This document shows positions 34,452-44,417 of a DNA stretch of 64,000 nt, piece after piece. Location: positions 3,472,001-3,536,000 of the forward strand of contig JAGMUV010000001.1 in NCBI GenBank assembly GCA_020744425.1, read 5' to 3'. The stretch is from Dactylonectria macrodidyma (Eukaryota; Ascomycota; Sordariomycetes; Hypocreales; Nectriaceae). The position numbers and the translations under genes were made by a program. The stretch's first letter is position 1. Each line of letters begins with the position of its first letter. The notes under the pieces are model-generated. The model had not been told where the DNA came from and searched no databases. It saw only the letters and a program-made list of their open reading frames with translations.

Positions 34452-35898
34452 ATGGCCATGACCATGTCCTCCGAAAAACCCGCCAGCACTGAACCTCTTC
34501 AAGTCTCCCCGCCATGCCATAGCCATGCCATAAAGATTTCGCCCCCTTCAACAGCCTCACAGGCCAGACTTCAAGTGCACCGAACGAAGACACACCGACT
34601 TTCAATACCCGGGACATGGAGAGCAACGTCCTCGTTGCTGAAAAGGACCAGCCCAAGAACGTGTCGGCCTTCAAATCCCTCGGCTGGCTGGACCGCTTTC
34701 TTGCTCTGTGGATTTTCCTAGCCATGGCCGTTGGAATCATCCTCGGCAACTTTGTCCCCGAGACTGGGCTAGCCCTAGAGAAAGGCAAATTCGTTGGCGT
34801 CTCGGTCCCTATCGGTACGGAACCAGGATCTGCCATTTTGTAGGCCAGCAAATGCTAACTGATATGTGTATAGCGATTGGTTTGCTCGTCATGATGTACC
34901 CTATCTTGTGCAAAGTACGTTACGAGTCTCTGCATGAGATCCTCTCGCACCGTGGCATATGGAAACAAATATTCTTCAGCATCTTTATTAACTGGATCAT
35001 TGCGCCTTTCCTGATGGTAGGTTCTACACTCATACATTTCTTATTGTGGTTCCGCCTATCACTGAGCACATTGCTAACGAATACTGGAATTAGTTGGGTC
35101 TAGCATGGGCGTTTCTTCCCGACAAGCCCGAATTGCGCGTCGGCCTCATTCTTGTCGGCCTCGCGAGATGTATTGCAATGGTTAGCACTGCCTTCTCTGT
35201 CTACCCAAAGCAACAAGCTAACCGCTAGTTACTCCTGTTAGGTCCTGATCTGGAATGGTCTCGCGGGTGGCGATGCCGAGTATTGCGCGATCCTGGTTGC
35301 TATTAACTCGATCCTCCAAATGGCTCTCTATGCCCCCCTCTCCGTGTTTTTTATCCGCATCATCAGCGGCGAGAAGGGGGCAACGGATGTGTCCTATTCG
35401 GTCGTTGCTACAAGCGTTGCCGTCTTTCTGGGCATTCCGTTGGGCGCCGCTATTATTACCCGGTTCACTTTACGTGCGATAGCAGGAATGGCCTGGTACG
35501 ATCGCGTGTTTCTCCGCTTCGCCTCCCCTTGGTCGCTCATCGGGCTGCTATATACTATCCTGGTGCTGTTTGCGTCACAGGGCCACCAGGTAGTGCACCA
35601 GATCGTTTCTGTTATCCGTGTTGCTGCACCTCTTATCGTCTACTTTGTCATTATATTCTTCGCTACCCTGCTTATTGCGCGCCACATGGGATTTGGATAC
35701 CAACTATCAACAACTCAGAGCTTTACCGCTGCTAGTAACAACTTTGAACTGGCGATTGCTGTGGCTATCGCGACCTTTGGACCCAGTAGCGATCAGGCTC
35801 TCGCCTCGACTGTTGGGCCGCTGATTGAAGTACCAGTCCTCCTGGGGCTGGTCTACGTGCTTCGCTGGGTCTCAAACAGATGGTCTTGGACGGTGTAA
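34452..35898 (+). CDS. acr3: ACR3 arsenite efflux transporter, N-terminal frameshift
   Basis: ACR3 proteins are 10-helix plasma- or vacuolar-membrane antiporters that export arsenite. Core exons are 34616-34814, 34874-35016, 35094-35180 and 35242-35898, giving 361 residues from the ATG at 34616. Introns are 59, 77 and 61 nt, all GT-AG. Family marks are [49 protein letters not shown] with the conserved helix-4 Cys, and [21 protein letters not shown]. The older start seems to be 34452-34464. An 11-bp tandem duplication (GCCATGCCATA at 34511-34521 and 34522-34532) shifts that reading frame. Without one unit the upstream codons join the core frame at [11 protein letters not shown]. The remaining ATG at 34616 keeps every membrane segment, so function is plausible. 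It shares its promoter region with arsC. Confidence 0.9.
34511..34532 (+). repeat. 11-bp tandem duplication in the ACR3 5' exon
   Basis: Two perfect adjacent copies of GCCATGCCATA. Eleven is not a multiple of three, and the second copy introduces an in-frame TAG (34520-34522) for the core frame. Confidence 0.95.
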
Positions 35899-36164
35899 TT
35901 GGATAGCATCGTTGATAACTGTCTAGGCTGCTGATCGAAGGCTGAAATTTCCGCCAAACATAGAGTGAATATACCAAAGTATTGCTCTAGTATTGCATGA
36001 AATATGCCACTGTGGGTAGCAACGGGGCCTATGAGATAGTTGCATTAACAACGATTGCATTTTGCTTGCAGTTATAACTGAGCCAACATCCGTAGATTCG
36101 TTTTCGTCAGTGAACCTGCGTAAACCCGAGTGCGGGAAGCAGTTTAGACCAGGTACGAGGCCCA

Positions 36165-36434
36165 TTAGGTCATTTCATCCATGAGCCGAAGCACGTCGGT
36201 GTTCCGAACGACACAGTCGGTCCCCTCGGCGCAGCCAAGCTCGGCGTGGGCAAGCGTTGAGTCGGGGTGGCCTCTAAGCTGAGCAAGGATGATCGCGGCC
36301 TCTAAACAAGGCATACCATTCGCCGTCGATGGACGCCCCTGAGGCGGATCGGGCGGACAATAGCAAGCGGGGTCAATTGACAGCATGTAGAAAGAGTTGC
36401 CGCCGATGTCTGGGTCACCAACGTAGGCGCACAT
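36165..36434 (-). CDS. Small hypothetical Cys-containing protein or last exon
   Basis: 89 residues from ATG 36434. The frame is open further upstream (to about 36530, with EQEAQRRANNRLEQN). The C-terminal region is compact with six Cys (PACYCPPDPP, MPCLEAA, LGCAEGTDCVV). This may be a final exon of a small soluble protein. No family is recognised. It lies between ACR3 and a mariner fragment and is convergent with ACR3. Confidence 0.4.
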   Translation of the reverse strand: MCAYVGDPDIGGNSFYMLSIDPACYCPPDPPQGRPSTANGMPCLEAAIILAQLRGHPDSTLAHAELGCAEGTDCVVRNTDVLRLMDEMT

Positions 36435-36560
36435 TGTGTGTTCTTCACTGTTTTGTTCCAGACGGTTGTTGGCGCGGCGCTGTGCCTCCTGCTCGTAGGT
36501 GTTATGTCTAGACTCTTGAAGGGGTGAATGTGAATGCGCTCGTCTATCTAAAGCTAAGGA

Positions 36561-36583
36561 GAAGAAAGAAAGAAAGAAAGAAG
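36561..36583 (+). repeat. GAAA microsatellite
   Basis: GAAG(AAAG)n purine run of about 23 bp directly before the mariner fragment. Confidence 0.8.
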
Positions 36584-36585
36584 GG

Positions 36586-36780
36586 AGGAAGCCGCGATCG
36601 AGCTATGGGAAGAGATTGAGCCGGAGGTGCTATCAAACCTGATCTTTCAATGAAGTGCAGGATGCAGGCTGTTGTGCGGTCACACGGGTGGTATACGAAA
36701 TATTGAAGAAACCATTGTGACCTCCATTTAAAATGATACAGATTTATATACATCGATATTTAATTGACATTTATTTGGGC
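36586..36780 (+). mobile_element. Tc1/mariner transposase C-terminal fragment
   Basis: The plus strand encodes EAAIELWEEIEPEVLSNLIF and, after a 1-nt deletion, the GWYTKY tail. It matches the C-terminus of the mariner relic at 23450-23550. Homology runs on into the AT-rich 3' noncoding part (CATTTAAAATGATACAGATT). It is a fragment only, with no terminus. Confidence 0.75.
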
Positions 36781-37182
36781 GCGCAATAAGAGGCCTTCAT
36801 GTGGTGGAGGTAATTTTTGCTGTGCTTATTTAAAACAACAGCTCTAAAGAAGGTTTGGCTAGCTTTACCGTAGTTGACGCAAATACTGCAAAACCAGATG
36901 CGGAGAGCGGACTTGCGAGTGCGGACTTGGAAGAGCATTACTTGAGCTCGTGTAAGGGGTTGGCCCAAAAGGGGCTAAAGCGGCAGCTAGCGCTACGACA
37001 TTCCTGCGTATTATCACAGTTCCCTAAGCTGCTGAGGCAAAAGGGAAAGTAATGACTTAACCGGAGGTTAAGTTATCTAGTTGCACCTATAGAAGCACCC
37101 CAGGCATAGCCTGTAACAGCTCGTATAAGTACGAGCCTTCTACCTGCCAGAGTGCCAGCCAACAATCACCACATCAATCCAT

Positions 37183-37233
37183 CCAAATCACTCCATCCAA
37201 ATCACTCCATCCAAATCACTCCACCCAAATCAC
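37183..37233 (+). repeat. 14-bp tandem repeat in SDR 5' leader
   Basis: Three and a half units of CCAAATCACTCCAT (37183, 37197, 37211, partial at 37225), ending 32 bp before the SDR start codon. It is probably within the 5' untranslated region. Confidence 0.85.
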
Positions 37234-37265
37234 GTCTTCTCACAATCAACTCTATCCTTTCCATC

Positions 37266-38288
37266 ATGCCTCGATACGCCGAAGTTCACGCCAACTCTCA
37301 GGGACCCAACGACGCCCGTCCTACTGCACTTCAAATCGTCAAGGACGAGAGCCTCATTGGCAAGCTCGTCGGAAAGAGCGTCTTCATCACCGGCGCGAAC
37401 CAAGGCCTCGGTCTCGAGACAGCCCGCGCTCTCCACGCAACCGGTGCCACTGTCTATCTCAGTGCCAGGGACCCTGCCAAGGGCCAGCAGGCTATCGACG
37501 ACATCAAGGCATCGGATCCAACCAACGATGCGCCCCTGCATGTGGTTGGGCTTTCTCTCGACTCGTTGGAGTCTGTCAGAAAGGCTGCCAAGGACCTTCT
37601 TGCCCTGACCGACAAGCTAAACATCTTGATCCTCAACGCGGGAATCATGTTCCCCCCCAAGGGCAAGACAGTGGATGGCTTTGAAACGCAGCTCGGCATT
37701 AATTATCTCGGCCACTTTCTCCTATTCCAGCTCCTCAAGCCTGCCCTCCTGGCCGCATCCACTCCCGAGTTCAACTCTCGAGTTGTGTCCCTTTCTTCAA
37801 CGGGTCATCGCGCCGGAGGAATTCGCTTCCAAGACTTGAACTTTGACGAGCCGGACTCTTACAACCCGATGCTCGCATACGGCCAGGCTAAGACGGCCAA
37901 CATCTACCTGGCCAACGAGGTCGAACGGCGCTACGGTTCCCAAGGACTACATGCCATTTCTCTGCACCCCGGCGTCATCAGTACGAATCTCGCAAAGTAC
38001 ATGGATCAAGCAACCAAGGACTTTATGGGGAACCACCCGGGCTTTCAGAAGCAGTTCAAGAGCATCGCCCAAGGTGCCGCAACCACCGTCTATGCTGCGG
38101 TGAGCAAGGACTGGGAGGACAAGGGCGGCAAGTACCTGTACGACTGTGCCGAGGCTGGCCCAGTGCGCCCGGACTCGGATTACATGTCTGTCGACGACGG
38201 CTACGCTGAGTGGATTTACGATGAAGACAAGGCGTCCAAGCTTTGGACAGAGTCTGTCAAGCTGGTCGGCCTCGAGAACGATGCTTGA
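37266..38288 (+). CDS. Short-chain dehydrogenase/reductase
   Basis: A single exon of 340 residues. ATG at 37266 is preceded by CCATC; an in-frame ATG at 37152 would add a low-complexity leader translated from the tandem repeat, so it is not preferred. It is a classical Rossmann NAD(P)-dependent SDR. The cofactor motif TGANQGLG is at 42-49, SARDP follows strand 2, NAG is at 124-126, the catalytic Ser is in SLSSTGHR (about 176-181), and the YGQAK Tyr/Lys pair is at 205-209. HPGVISTNL follows strand 6. It resembles the WW-domain oxidoreductase/retinol-dehydrogenase-like group of fungi. The substrate cannot be inferred. It is convergent with the Zn2Cys6 factor gene, whose stop is 157 bp away. It could act in the same pathway as the oxidase at 42.6 kb, but that is only neighbourhood inference. 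Confidence 0.93.
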   Translation: MPRYAEVHANSQGPNDARPTALQIVKDESLIGKLVGKSVFITGANQGLGLETARALHATGATVYLSARDPAKGQQAIDDIKASDPTNDAPLHVVGLSLDSLESVRKAAKDLLALTDKLNILILNAGIMFPPKGKTVDGFETQLGINYLGHFLLFQLLKPALLAASTPEFNSRVVSLSSTGHRAGGIRFQDLNFDEPDSYNPMLAYGQAKTANIYLANEVERRYGSQGLHAISLHPGVISTNLAKYMDQATKDFMGNHPGFQKQFKSIAQGAATTVYAAVSKDWEDKGGKYLYDCAEAGPVRPDSDYMSVDDGYAEWIYDEDKASKLWTESVKLVGLENDA

Positions 38289-38444
38289 TTGTGCGCATTA
38301 TGTAGACAGCAAGTAGATAGTTAGAGTGAGAAAATTGAACCATGGCATGTAGAGCCTTGCTAGCCTTGAGCATCCATCCTCGCGAAATATCCGTTTCTGG
38401 AGCAGTACTTGCATCTGGATACTACAGTGCTTATTAAGCGTCCT

Positions 38445-39841
38445 CTATTCATCTCCACTCATCACCTTCACCGGCCACGCAGCCAAGTGCGCCAAATCCG
38501 AGTCCTCAAGTATGCTCATAATAGAATCCGCCAGTGGGCGTCCCCAGCCTCGGCAAAACCAATATGCTGACGAAGACCAGCGAATTAAGCAACAGTAGTG
38601 CGACAGAATGATGACGGCCAGAGGATGACGGGCCCTGACTAAGTCAAAAAACGTCTGAGAAACCTCAGACGGCCAGATAAAGAGGATCTTGATGTCCGTA
38701 GGGAAGGACTCGCTGTTAGGAGACTTGTTAATGTCGGCAACGCAGCTGATGAGGCGCTCGAGAGCGGACGTCAGGGCCAATTGGACAAACGGATCTAGGT
38801 CAAGGCCTATAGACTTGACTACTGTATCGAGATCGGATACCCTTTGTAATAAGTCCTGGAGATCGCCTCTGGCGTATTGAAAGCCATGCCGCTGACTGAA
38901 GATGGCTTGTAATGGGCCGGTTCGGATAAGATCGAGGGATGAGCGCATAATTGCCACCATGCCGTTAATCATGGAGAATATATCGACCAGGTTTAACAGC
39001 GCCGAGCAGCAGCTATCCTGATAGTGCTCACAGTTGGGGGAGAATGCAAACTTGCTGATGGCGAGGAAGATAGATGAGACCCACAGAGCGTGGCAGTTTT
39101 GCGAAGTGACGGTCTGCCTAAGCGTCCCGCGTAGGCCTCGAATGGCCAGGCTCTGCTGCTTATTAGCAAGAGCGAGATAGTGCGGCCGCTTGTCCTTATT
39201 CAGGTACGCCAAGTGGAACGAGGAGAGGGCCATGATCATGCGCATGAGATAAGGGTGAGAAAGGCCCTCGCGCGGAATATCGACCTGGTATGTCGTGATG
39301 GCATGTCCCGAGGGGATGGAGCGGCAGGTCACATTAGTATAATGGAGGATGAGCTCGGCATTAGAAAGCCAGCACTCGGGTATATCAGCTGGATCTGCCG
39401 ATAGAAACGGGAATGGGACGAGAGGAATCCCTGTGGGAGAGGCCAGCGGTCCACCATCCCCCAAGAGTGATTGTGAAGGCGGGCAGGTCTATGACGGTGT
39501 CAGTCAAGGAAGCAAGCTGAGAGATACCCCTTGTGGCTTGCCTTGGCGTCGTCACTGATGGAAGAGCAGCCATTGTTCGGCTGTTTTAGGCTCGCATCGT
39601 CGAGGCTACAGGGTATTCGGTGTCGGACGCAGGACGTACAAGGGACCTTTTCGTCGCACTGACACTCTGTTAGGAGGCTTCACCGATAGAGATAAGGAAT
39701 ACCTGCCTTGACCTTTCTCTTCTTACATCGCAGGCAGCCGTTCCGGGACTTCCGGAACCCGATGCGCTTCCTGGGCGCGGGCCAGCCTAGGATGGTCTGC
39801 TCCGACGGGGGTTGTGTTGGCGAGTTCTCGGATTCGGCCAT
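38445..39841 (-). CDS. Zn2Cys6 transcription factor with GC-AG introns
   Basis: Exons are 39841-39707, 39658-39542 and 39488-38445, giving 431 residues. The binuclear cluster is assembled across intron 1. CLRCKKRKVK at 36-45 joins CDEKVPCTSCVRHRIPC at 46-62, giving the canonical CX2CX6CX5CX2CX6C. This needs intron 1 (48 nt, CTAAC branch) to start GC rather than GT. Intron 2 (53 nt) also fits only as AAG/GCAAGC...ATAG. A basic RKRIGFRKSRNG precedes the cluster. The C-terminal region, from ECWLSNAELILHYTN to the end, is the alpha-helical fungal-type regulatory domain seen in UPC2-like and related factors. It probably acts as a nuclear DNA-binding regulator of neighbouring genes. A degenerate duplicate lies at 46298-48150. 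Confidence 0.9.
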
Positions 39842-40540
39842 GGCGCTGCTATGTAGAATTGCGACACCGAGGTGGGCTCTCGGGTTTCTTTATTTGTAGT
39901 TGTTGGGTTATATTGGATATTTCTCAGTTGTAATAATAAGTGGGGTACCTTGAACTTTTCCCAAAATGGCGCAGCTGGTGAATCCAACAGTAGTTTAGAA
40001 GTGAATATCCGTGCACCCCAAAGAACATCCAACCAAGCCCCTGTCCAAGCTAGGGCGGATCCTGCGGAGTTTTATTGCGGAGTCAGGATCCGAACCCGAC
40101 GACGACACCGAGCTGTGAGCAGGGATCAGGGCCGCTAGACAGGGTTGTCCCTTGTAGACGTTCATCTCTGGCGTGAGATCCTTTCACACATGCGGGCTGA
40201 TTGAAGATCGACGCAGTACGGAGACGGGACGGAGCTTTCTCATATTGACTGGGTAGTACCGGATGTGATTTACTCGTCAAGATTATGCCGATGATAGATG
40301 CTAGTACACACAATTTGTACGAGGAGGTTTGACAGCCGAATGAAGAGAAAACATGGCAGGTTATGCATCTAAAGCTGTATAATTATAATAAAACAAGACG
40401 TCTAGAGACTGAATGTACCTACAGAACAACCCAACTTACAAAACTGTGCATCCTGGGCCTAAAGGACCCCTCTCCTCCATCTGCCAACTACATCCAGCTA
40501 CTCTGTTCGCATAGAGTCGTCAGATGCGATCCTACCGCAT
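39842..40540. other. Upstream region of the transcription factor
   Basis: The first ~75 bp upstream (ACCTCGGTGTCGCAAT) are shared with the region upstream of the duplicate at 46298, so the duplication included the promoter. The rest holds no supported gene. A GGTTCGGATCC-like motif near 40090 (minus) is not part of a tRNA fold. Confidence 0.5.
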
Positions 40541-41460
40541 TCACTTCCTCACCAACTCTATATCGGCCGAGCCGCTCGACGTACCTTCCTCGCTCTTCAC
40601 CGCCTGCCCTCCCAGCGCGGGCATGAGCTGACTGGGGTACCACCAAAAGAAGCACGCCATAGTCAACGACATAAGCCCGGCGTCAAACACGTACACGGGC
40701 CATTCCACGCTCAACAGGTACCCGTCGTTACCCATAGCGTACTCGACCACGCGGAACACGTTCCTTGCCATAATCATGGCCGACGTGGCGTACAGCATGC
40801 TTAGGACCGCCTGCCATGGGATATTCCGAGCGTGGCTGGAGCCGCCGGAGCTGCGGAAGCGCCTGTTGAACACAGCTGCGACCACCATAAAGATGCCGAA
40901 GATGATGACCTGGAAGACTAGGCCGCCCACGACAATGTTCGTGCCCACGTTCGGGTTGATGTCTTTGACCTGTGACTTCATTGCCGCACCGCTCGCTTGG
41001 ACGATGAAGCTGATCACGTCGCCGGCGACGAAGATGCGTGTCAGCCAGCGCAGCTGGACCGGCGAGAGCGCCCCGCCATCCACGGCACGGATGACCCTGC
41101 TAAGTGTCATGTACAGAGAAGCGGCGAAGAGGACCGGCCCGAGGAGGAGGAAGCTCGACTGGAGGACGTAAGGGATGAGTTCGCCCGTCTTATCGTAGGC
41201 TAGAGCTCGGAGGGCATATCCGATGACCTCGACTAGTTCCGTATTAGTGTCCTTGCTGTCACTTTTATTTGTTGCGGCAGGAATCACTTACAGGCACCGC
41301 CAACCACGAACGGGACGCAGAACCACATCTTATGACGGAGCATCCTCCAGGTGTGGCCTGCCGTCAGGATGGCAAAGACAGCGATGAACGTAATGGCAGC
41401 TGGCCGTGACGGGATATAGTTCCACAGGTGGTAGCCGTTATACGTTTCCAATGTCGGCAT
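40541..41460 (-). CDS. RTA1-like seven-helix membrane protein
   Basis: Two exons, 41460-41292 and 41232-40541, give 286 residues. The 59-nt intron (GTAAGT...ACTAG) keeps phase. Start is MPTLETYNGYHLWNYIPS, typical of the family. Seven hydrophobic segments follow. Diagnostic pieces are EVIGYALRAL, YVLQSSFLLLGPVLFAASLYM, FVAGDVISFIVQASG, FRVVEYAMGNDGYLLS-EW and the cytoplasmic acidic tail. RTA1/RTM1/Rsb1-type proteins are fungal membrane proteins tied to lipid translocation and resistance to toxic compounds such as 7-aminocholesterol. Their biochemical activity is not settled. It lies on the same strand as the oxidase, 1.16 kb away, and is tail-to-head with the transcription factor. It may serve self-protection or transport for the local pathway; this is inference. 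Confidence 0.92.
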
Positions 41461-42621
41461 CGTGCTTCACTAGGGCTGGTGACTGGGGGTAAATGAACGG
41501 AGGGTTGTGTCAAAAACGGCGTCAGAGAGTATAAGAGAAGCCGGAAGAATGCCAATAGAGAGGTCGAGACTTGGCAGCGACTTGAAGGCCTGAGGGCGCT
41601 GAAGGAGAGACAAGACAAAGAGGTGGAGGTTGGCGACGTGGATGAAAGGACACTGATCAAGACTCTTCTGGGTTCCTGCTCGGTTCTGGCTTATATAGAA
41701 GACAGAGGCCTCGCTCTATGCCATCACTGTCTCGGTTTCATCCTGATCTCGGCTCCCGTCTCGGTGTCTGGTCTAGCTCGGTGTCGGGTTCATATCGGTG
41801 TCGGGTTCACCTCGGACTTGGTTTGCCATCATCTTGCCAAAGTGAAGACGTTGAAATTCCCTCGTCGGACTACAAACCAGCCATTATCTAGAGGCTTGGT
41901 TTCCACGTTCTACTGCTGCCCAGACGAGCAGTAGACGAGCGGCAGGTTTCTGGCATGAAACAGCTACGTCGGTCAAGCTGAGGCATACCCTGCACGTCCA
42001 TCGCCAGTTCAGCTTCTTCTTCTTTCACAGGGGATCTTAAGCTGTTACGAGTCGACTATGGAAAGCTGGGAAATCCCAGTCTCGTTGCATCGGCTGCGGA
42101 GTGCGTTAACAAGTGTGCCTCGGACCCATCGTGCAGCTTCTTTAACTTTTGACCTTCGGAAGGACATTACCAACCATTCTCGGGCGAGTTTAAGCATGGC
42201 GAAGACGGGACTAGTGGAAGATACTTCTCTAAGATTTGGTGCTACTAATACAATACCGGTATGTTGAATTCAAGCCATATGAACACGTGTCAGAAGAAAA
42301 TAAAAACCATCGTATTGATGCACCCGAGGGCGACGTACAGAACCGTCTGTTCGTGATGCATCGAACAGCTTCGTAGCCCAACATCTATAACGCTTTCAAA
42401 CCTTTACCTAAAAATGTTCTTTTTCCAAACTCTCGCTCTGCGACCTGAAATAGCGGTAATGCCTGAAAATACCCATTCCCAGTTGTTCCAACAGCTCCCC
42501 AGGTCGCTAGAGCCTCCTCTTCACCAATTGTTACCAGAAGCTTTGGTGCGATATGGCAGTTCTCGATATTTGTGTTTTGTACCGGGCCGTTTCAAGACTA
42601 ACTATGGCTCAAGTGCAACTA
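41461..42621. other. Promoter of the RTA1-like gene and oxidase 3' flank
   Basis: CT-rich leader upstream of 41460 and GTCTCGGT-type direct repeats at about 41715-41815 (GGTTTCATCC, TCGGTGTC). No gene supported. Confidence 0.45.
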
Positions 42622-44417
42622 CTACACAAGGTCCGGCACAGGCGCCCGGTCAAGCTTAAAGTACCCGGGCTGCAGCTGCTGGTAGACCTGCTGGGGATCA
42701 TACTTATTGGCAATCTTCTTCAGCTTGGCCTTATTCTCATGGCCATAGCTCGAGATAACGTCCTGGTACTGGCTCGCGTAGTTCATATATACGTAATCGT
42801 TGTTAAGGCCGCGACGCCTCGCCTCGGCGTCAACCGTCTTGATAAAGTCCGAGACCCAGTGGAAGATGGCGTCGTCGTCGGCCTTGTCAGCCCATGTGAC
42901 ACCCATCAGGATAAGGAATAGGGGGCCCTCTTCAGCCTTGATGCCAAGCGGGTTTCCGCCATTTTGCTCCATCTTCTTAAGCTGTGGGGTCGTAATACCC
43001 TGGACGACGACCGTAGGTAAGATGCCGGGGATGTCAGCCACGTCGAGAACTGTCTTATAGTAAAGGTCTTGGGTGAACTGGAGAAGATGGCGGTCGACCT
43101 TAGTAGTGATAGAATAGTAAATCTCGCGAAGCCCGATGGGGATGTCATCCATGCTCTCCTTGGCCCACTCGCTGATATGGCGTGTCTGCGTTGTATCGGA
43201 GATAGCCTTAAGAGCGCTAAAGTCATCCCAGATAGCAGCATTACTGCCATCAGGCTCAGCATAATATAGCGTAGGATTAGCGAGCTTAGTCTTATTAAAG
43301 TAGGCCCAGACAGACCAGAAGCCGGCCTTAGGATCCTTGGGCGAGCCATTGATGAGGTTAACTACCGCATCTGTAAGGGCTGGAAATGACTCCTGGGTGT
43401 ACGTTCTACTTCCGCCCCAGATCTCGCCGTTAGGTAGCGGGTAGGTCTTTAAGTTGAAGCTGACGACGAGGCCGAAGTTGTTGCCGCCTCCGCGGAGGGC
43501 CCAATAAAGATCTGAGTACTTCTTCGCAGTCGCCTTAACGATTTCGCCATTTGCAAGAACAACCTGTAAAGAATCAGCTATGGAAGAGCCATCTATATCA
43601 TCATCTCTTTTTACCTCGTAGCTCTCAACGTTATCGCAAGCCCAGCCATAGAGATTGGCCAAGTAAGAGATGCCACCTGTGGGTACCCACCAGTCAGTCC
43701 ACAACTAATCGAGGCCACAACGGAGCAAAGAAGTATAATACCTCCAGTAGTGAGACCTCCAACGCCGATGTTATACAGCCTTCCTCCAATGACGGTGAGG
43801 CCAGACGTAGCGAGCTCTGCATAGACATCGCCCCAGATGTTTCCAGGCTCGATCGAAGCTATCTTCCTATCCTTAGACAGTGTCATGGCCTTCAGGTTAG
43901 CAAAAGAGACGGTGATGCCGCCCTCGACAACCGAGGCTCCAGCAAAGGCAGCATGGCCCCCGCTCTTGGCTGCGAAGGGGCATCGCGTCAAGCGGGACAA
44001 GAGGACGACGACAGATACGTGGGCCTGTTTCGAGGGCTTAAAAATGCACTGTGGGCTGACATCGGCTTGGAATGCGGACCAGAACGAGGTGAGGAAAGTG
44101 TCGTATGCTGCCTCGTCTTTGGTCTCTACAGCTGCGTCTCCATACAGGAACTTAAGCGAGGCACACTGTTTTAAGTCAGAGGAACCAATTCTCTCCATAT
44201 ATCAGTCGCAGCAGCCTCGGTAACTCACAGCAGCAGCACAGGCCTTGTCTGGCCGCTTCACATCACCACCCAAGGCGGGAATCTCTGATACATCGACGCC
44301 ATGACGGAGCAGCGCCTCAGTGACGTTAAAGTTGCTCCTCTCAAGCACAGGGTGAGTGGCCGCCGCGGTGGCCACAAACCCTAGGGTCAGCAGAGAAAAA
44401 GCAGAACAAGGAAGCAT
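42622..44417 (-). CDS. Secreted berberine-bridge-type FAD oxidase
   Basis: Exons are 44417-44229, 44165-43742, 43676-43615 and 43563-42622, giving 538 residues. Introns are 63, 65 and 51 nt, all GT-AG. The 51-nt intron is in frame and stop-free, so retention would insert 17 residues. Residues 1-20 are a signal peptide. A p-cresol-methylhydroxylase-fold FAD domain follows. It has KSGGHAAFAG with the His (about 134) expected to bind FAD covalently, the GGRLYNIGVGGLTTGGG pyrophosphate loop and WALRGGGNNFG. The C-terminal berberine-bridge part has NYASQYQDVISSYG and NKYDPQQVY. Family members oxidise alkaloids, sugars or polyketides in secreted or vesicular locations. The usual second covalent Cys was not identified. 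The substrate is unknown. Neighbouring SDR, regulator and RTA1-like genes make a small metabolic cluster conceivable. Confidence 0.92.

Noticed and set aside
37183..37233. Possible CRISPR-like direct repeats
   Set aside because: Units are contiguous without spacers and the genome is fungal.
39667..39702. 36-nt GT-AG intron alternative in the Zn2Cys6 gene
   Set aside because: In frame, but shorter than plausible for this genome, and it breaks the canonical cysteine spacing that the GC-AG intron gives.
40060..40140. tRNA B-box-like GGTTCGGATCC on the minus strand
   Set aside because: The near-invariant A of the T-loop is replaced by G, and no matching acceptor stem or A-box could be folded.
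43551..44223. Long plus-strand frames opposite the oxidase
   Set aside because: Antisense shadows of a GC-rich gene with clear minus-strand domain motifs and introns.
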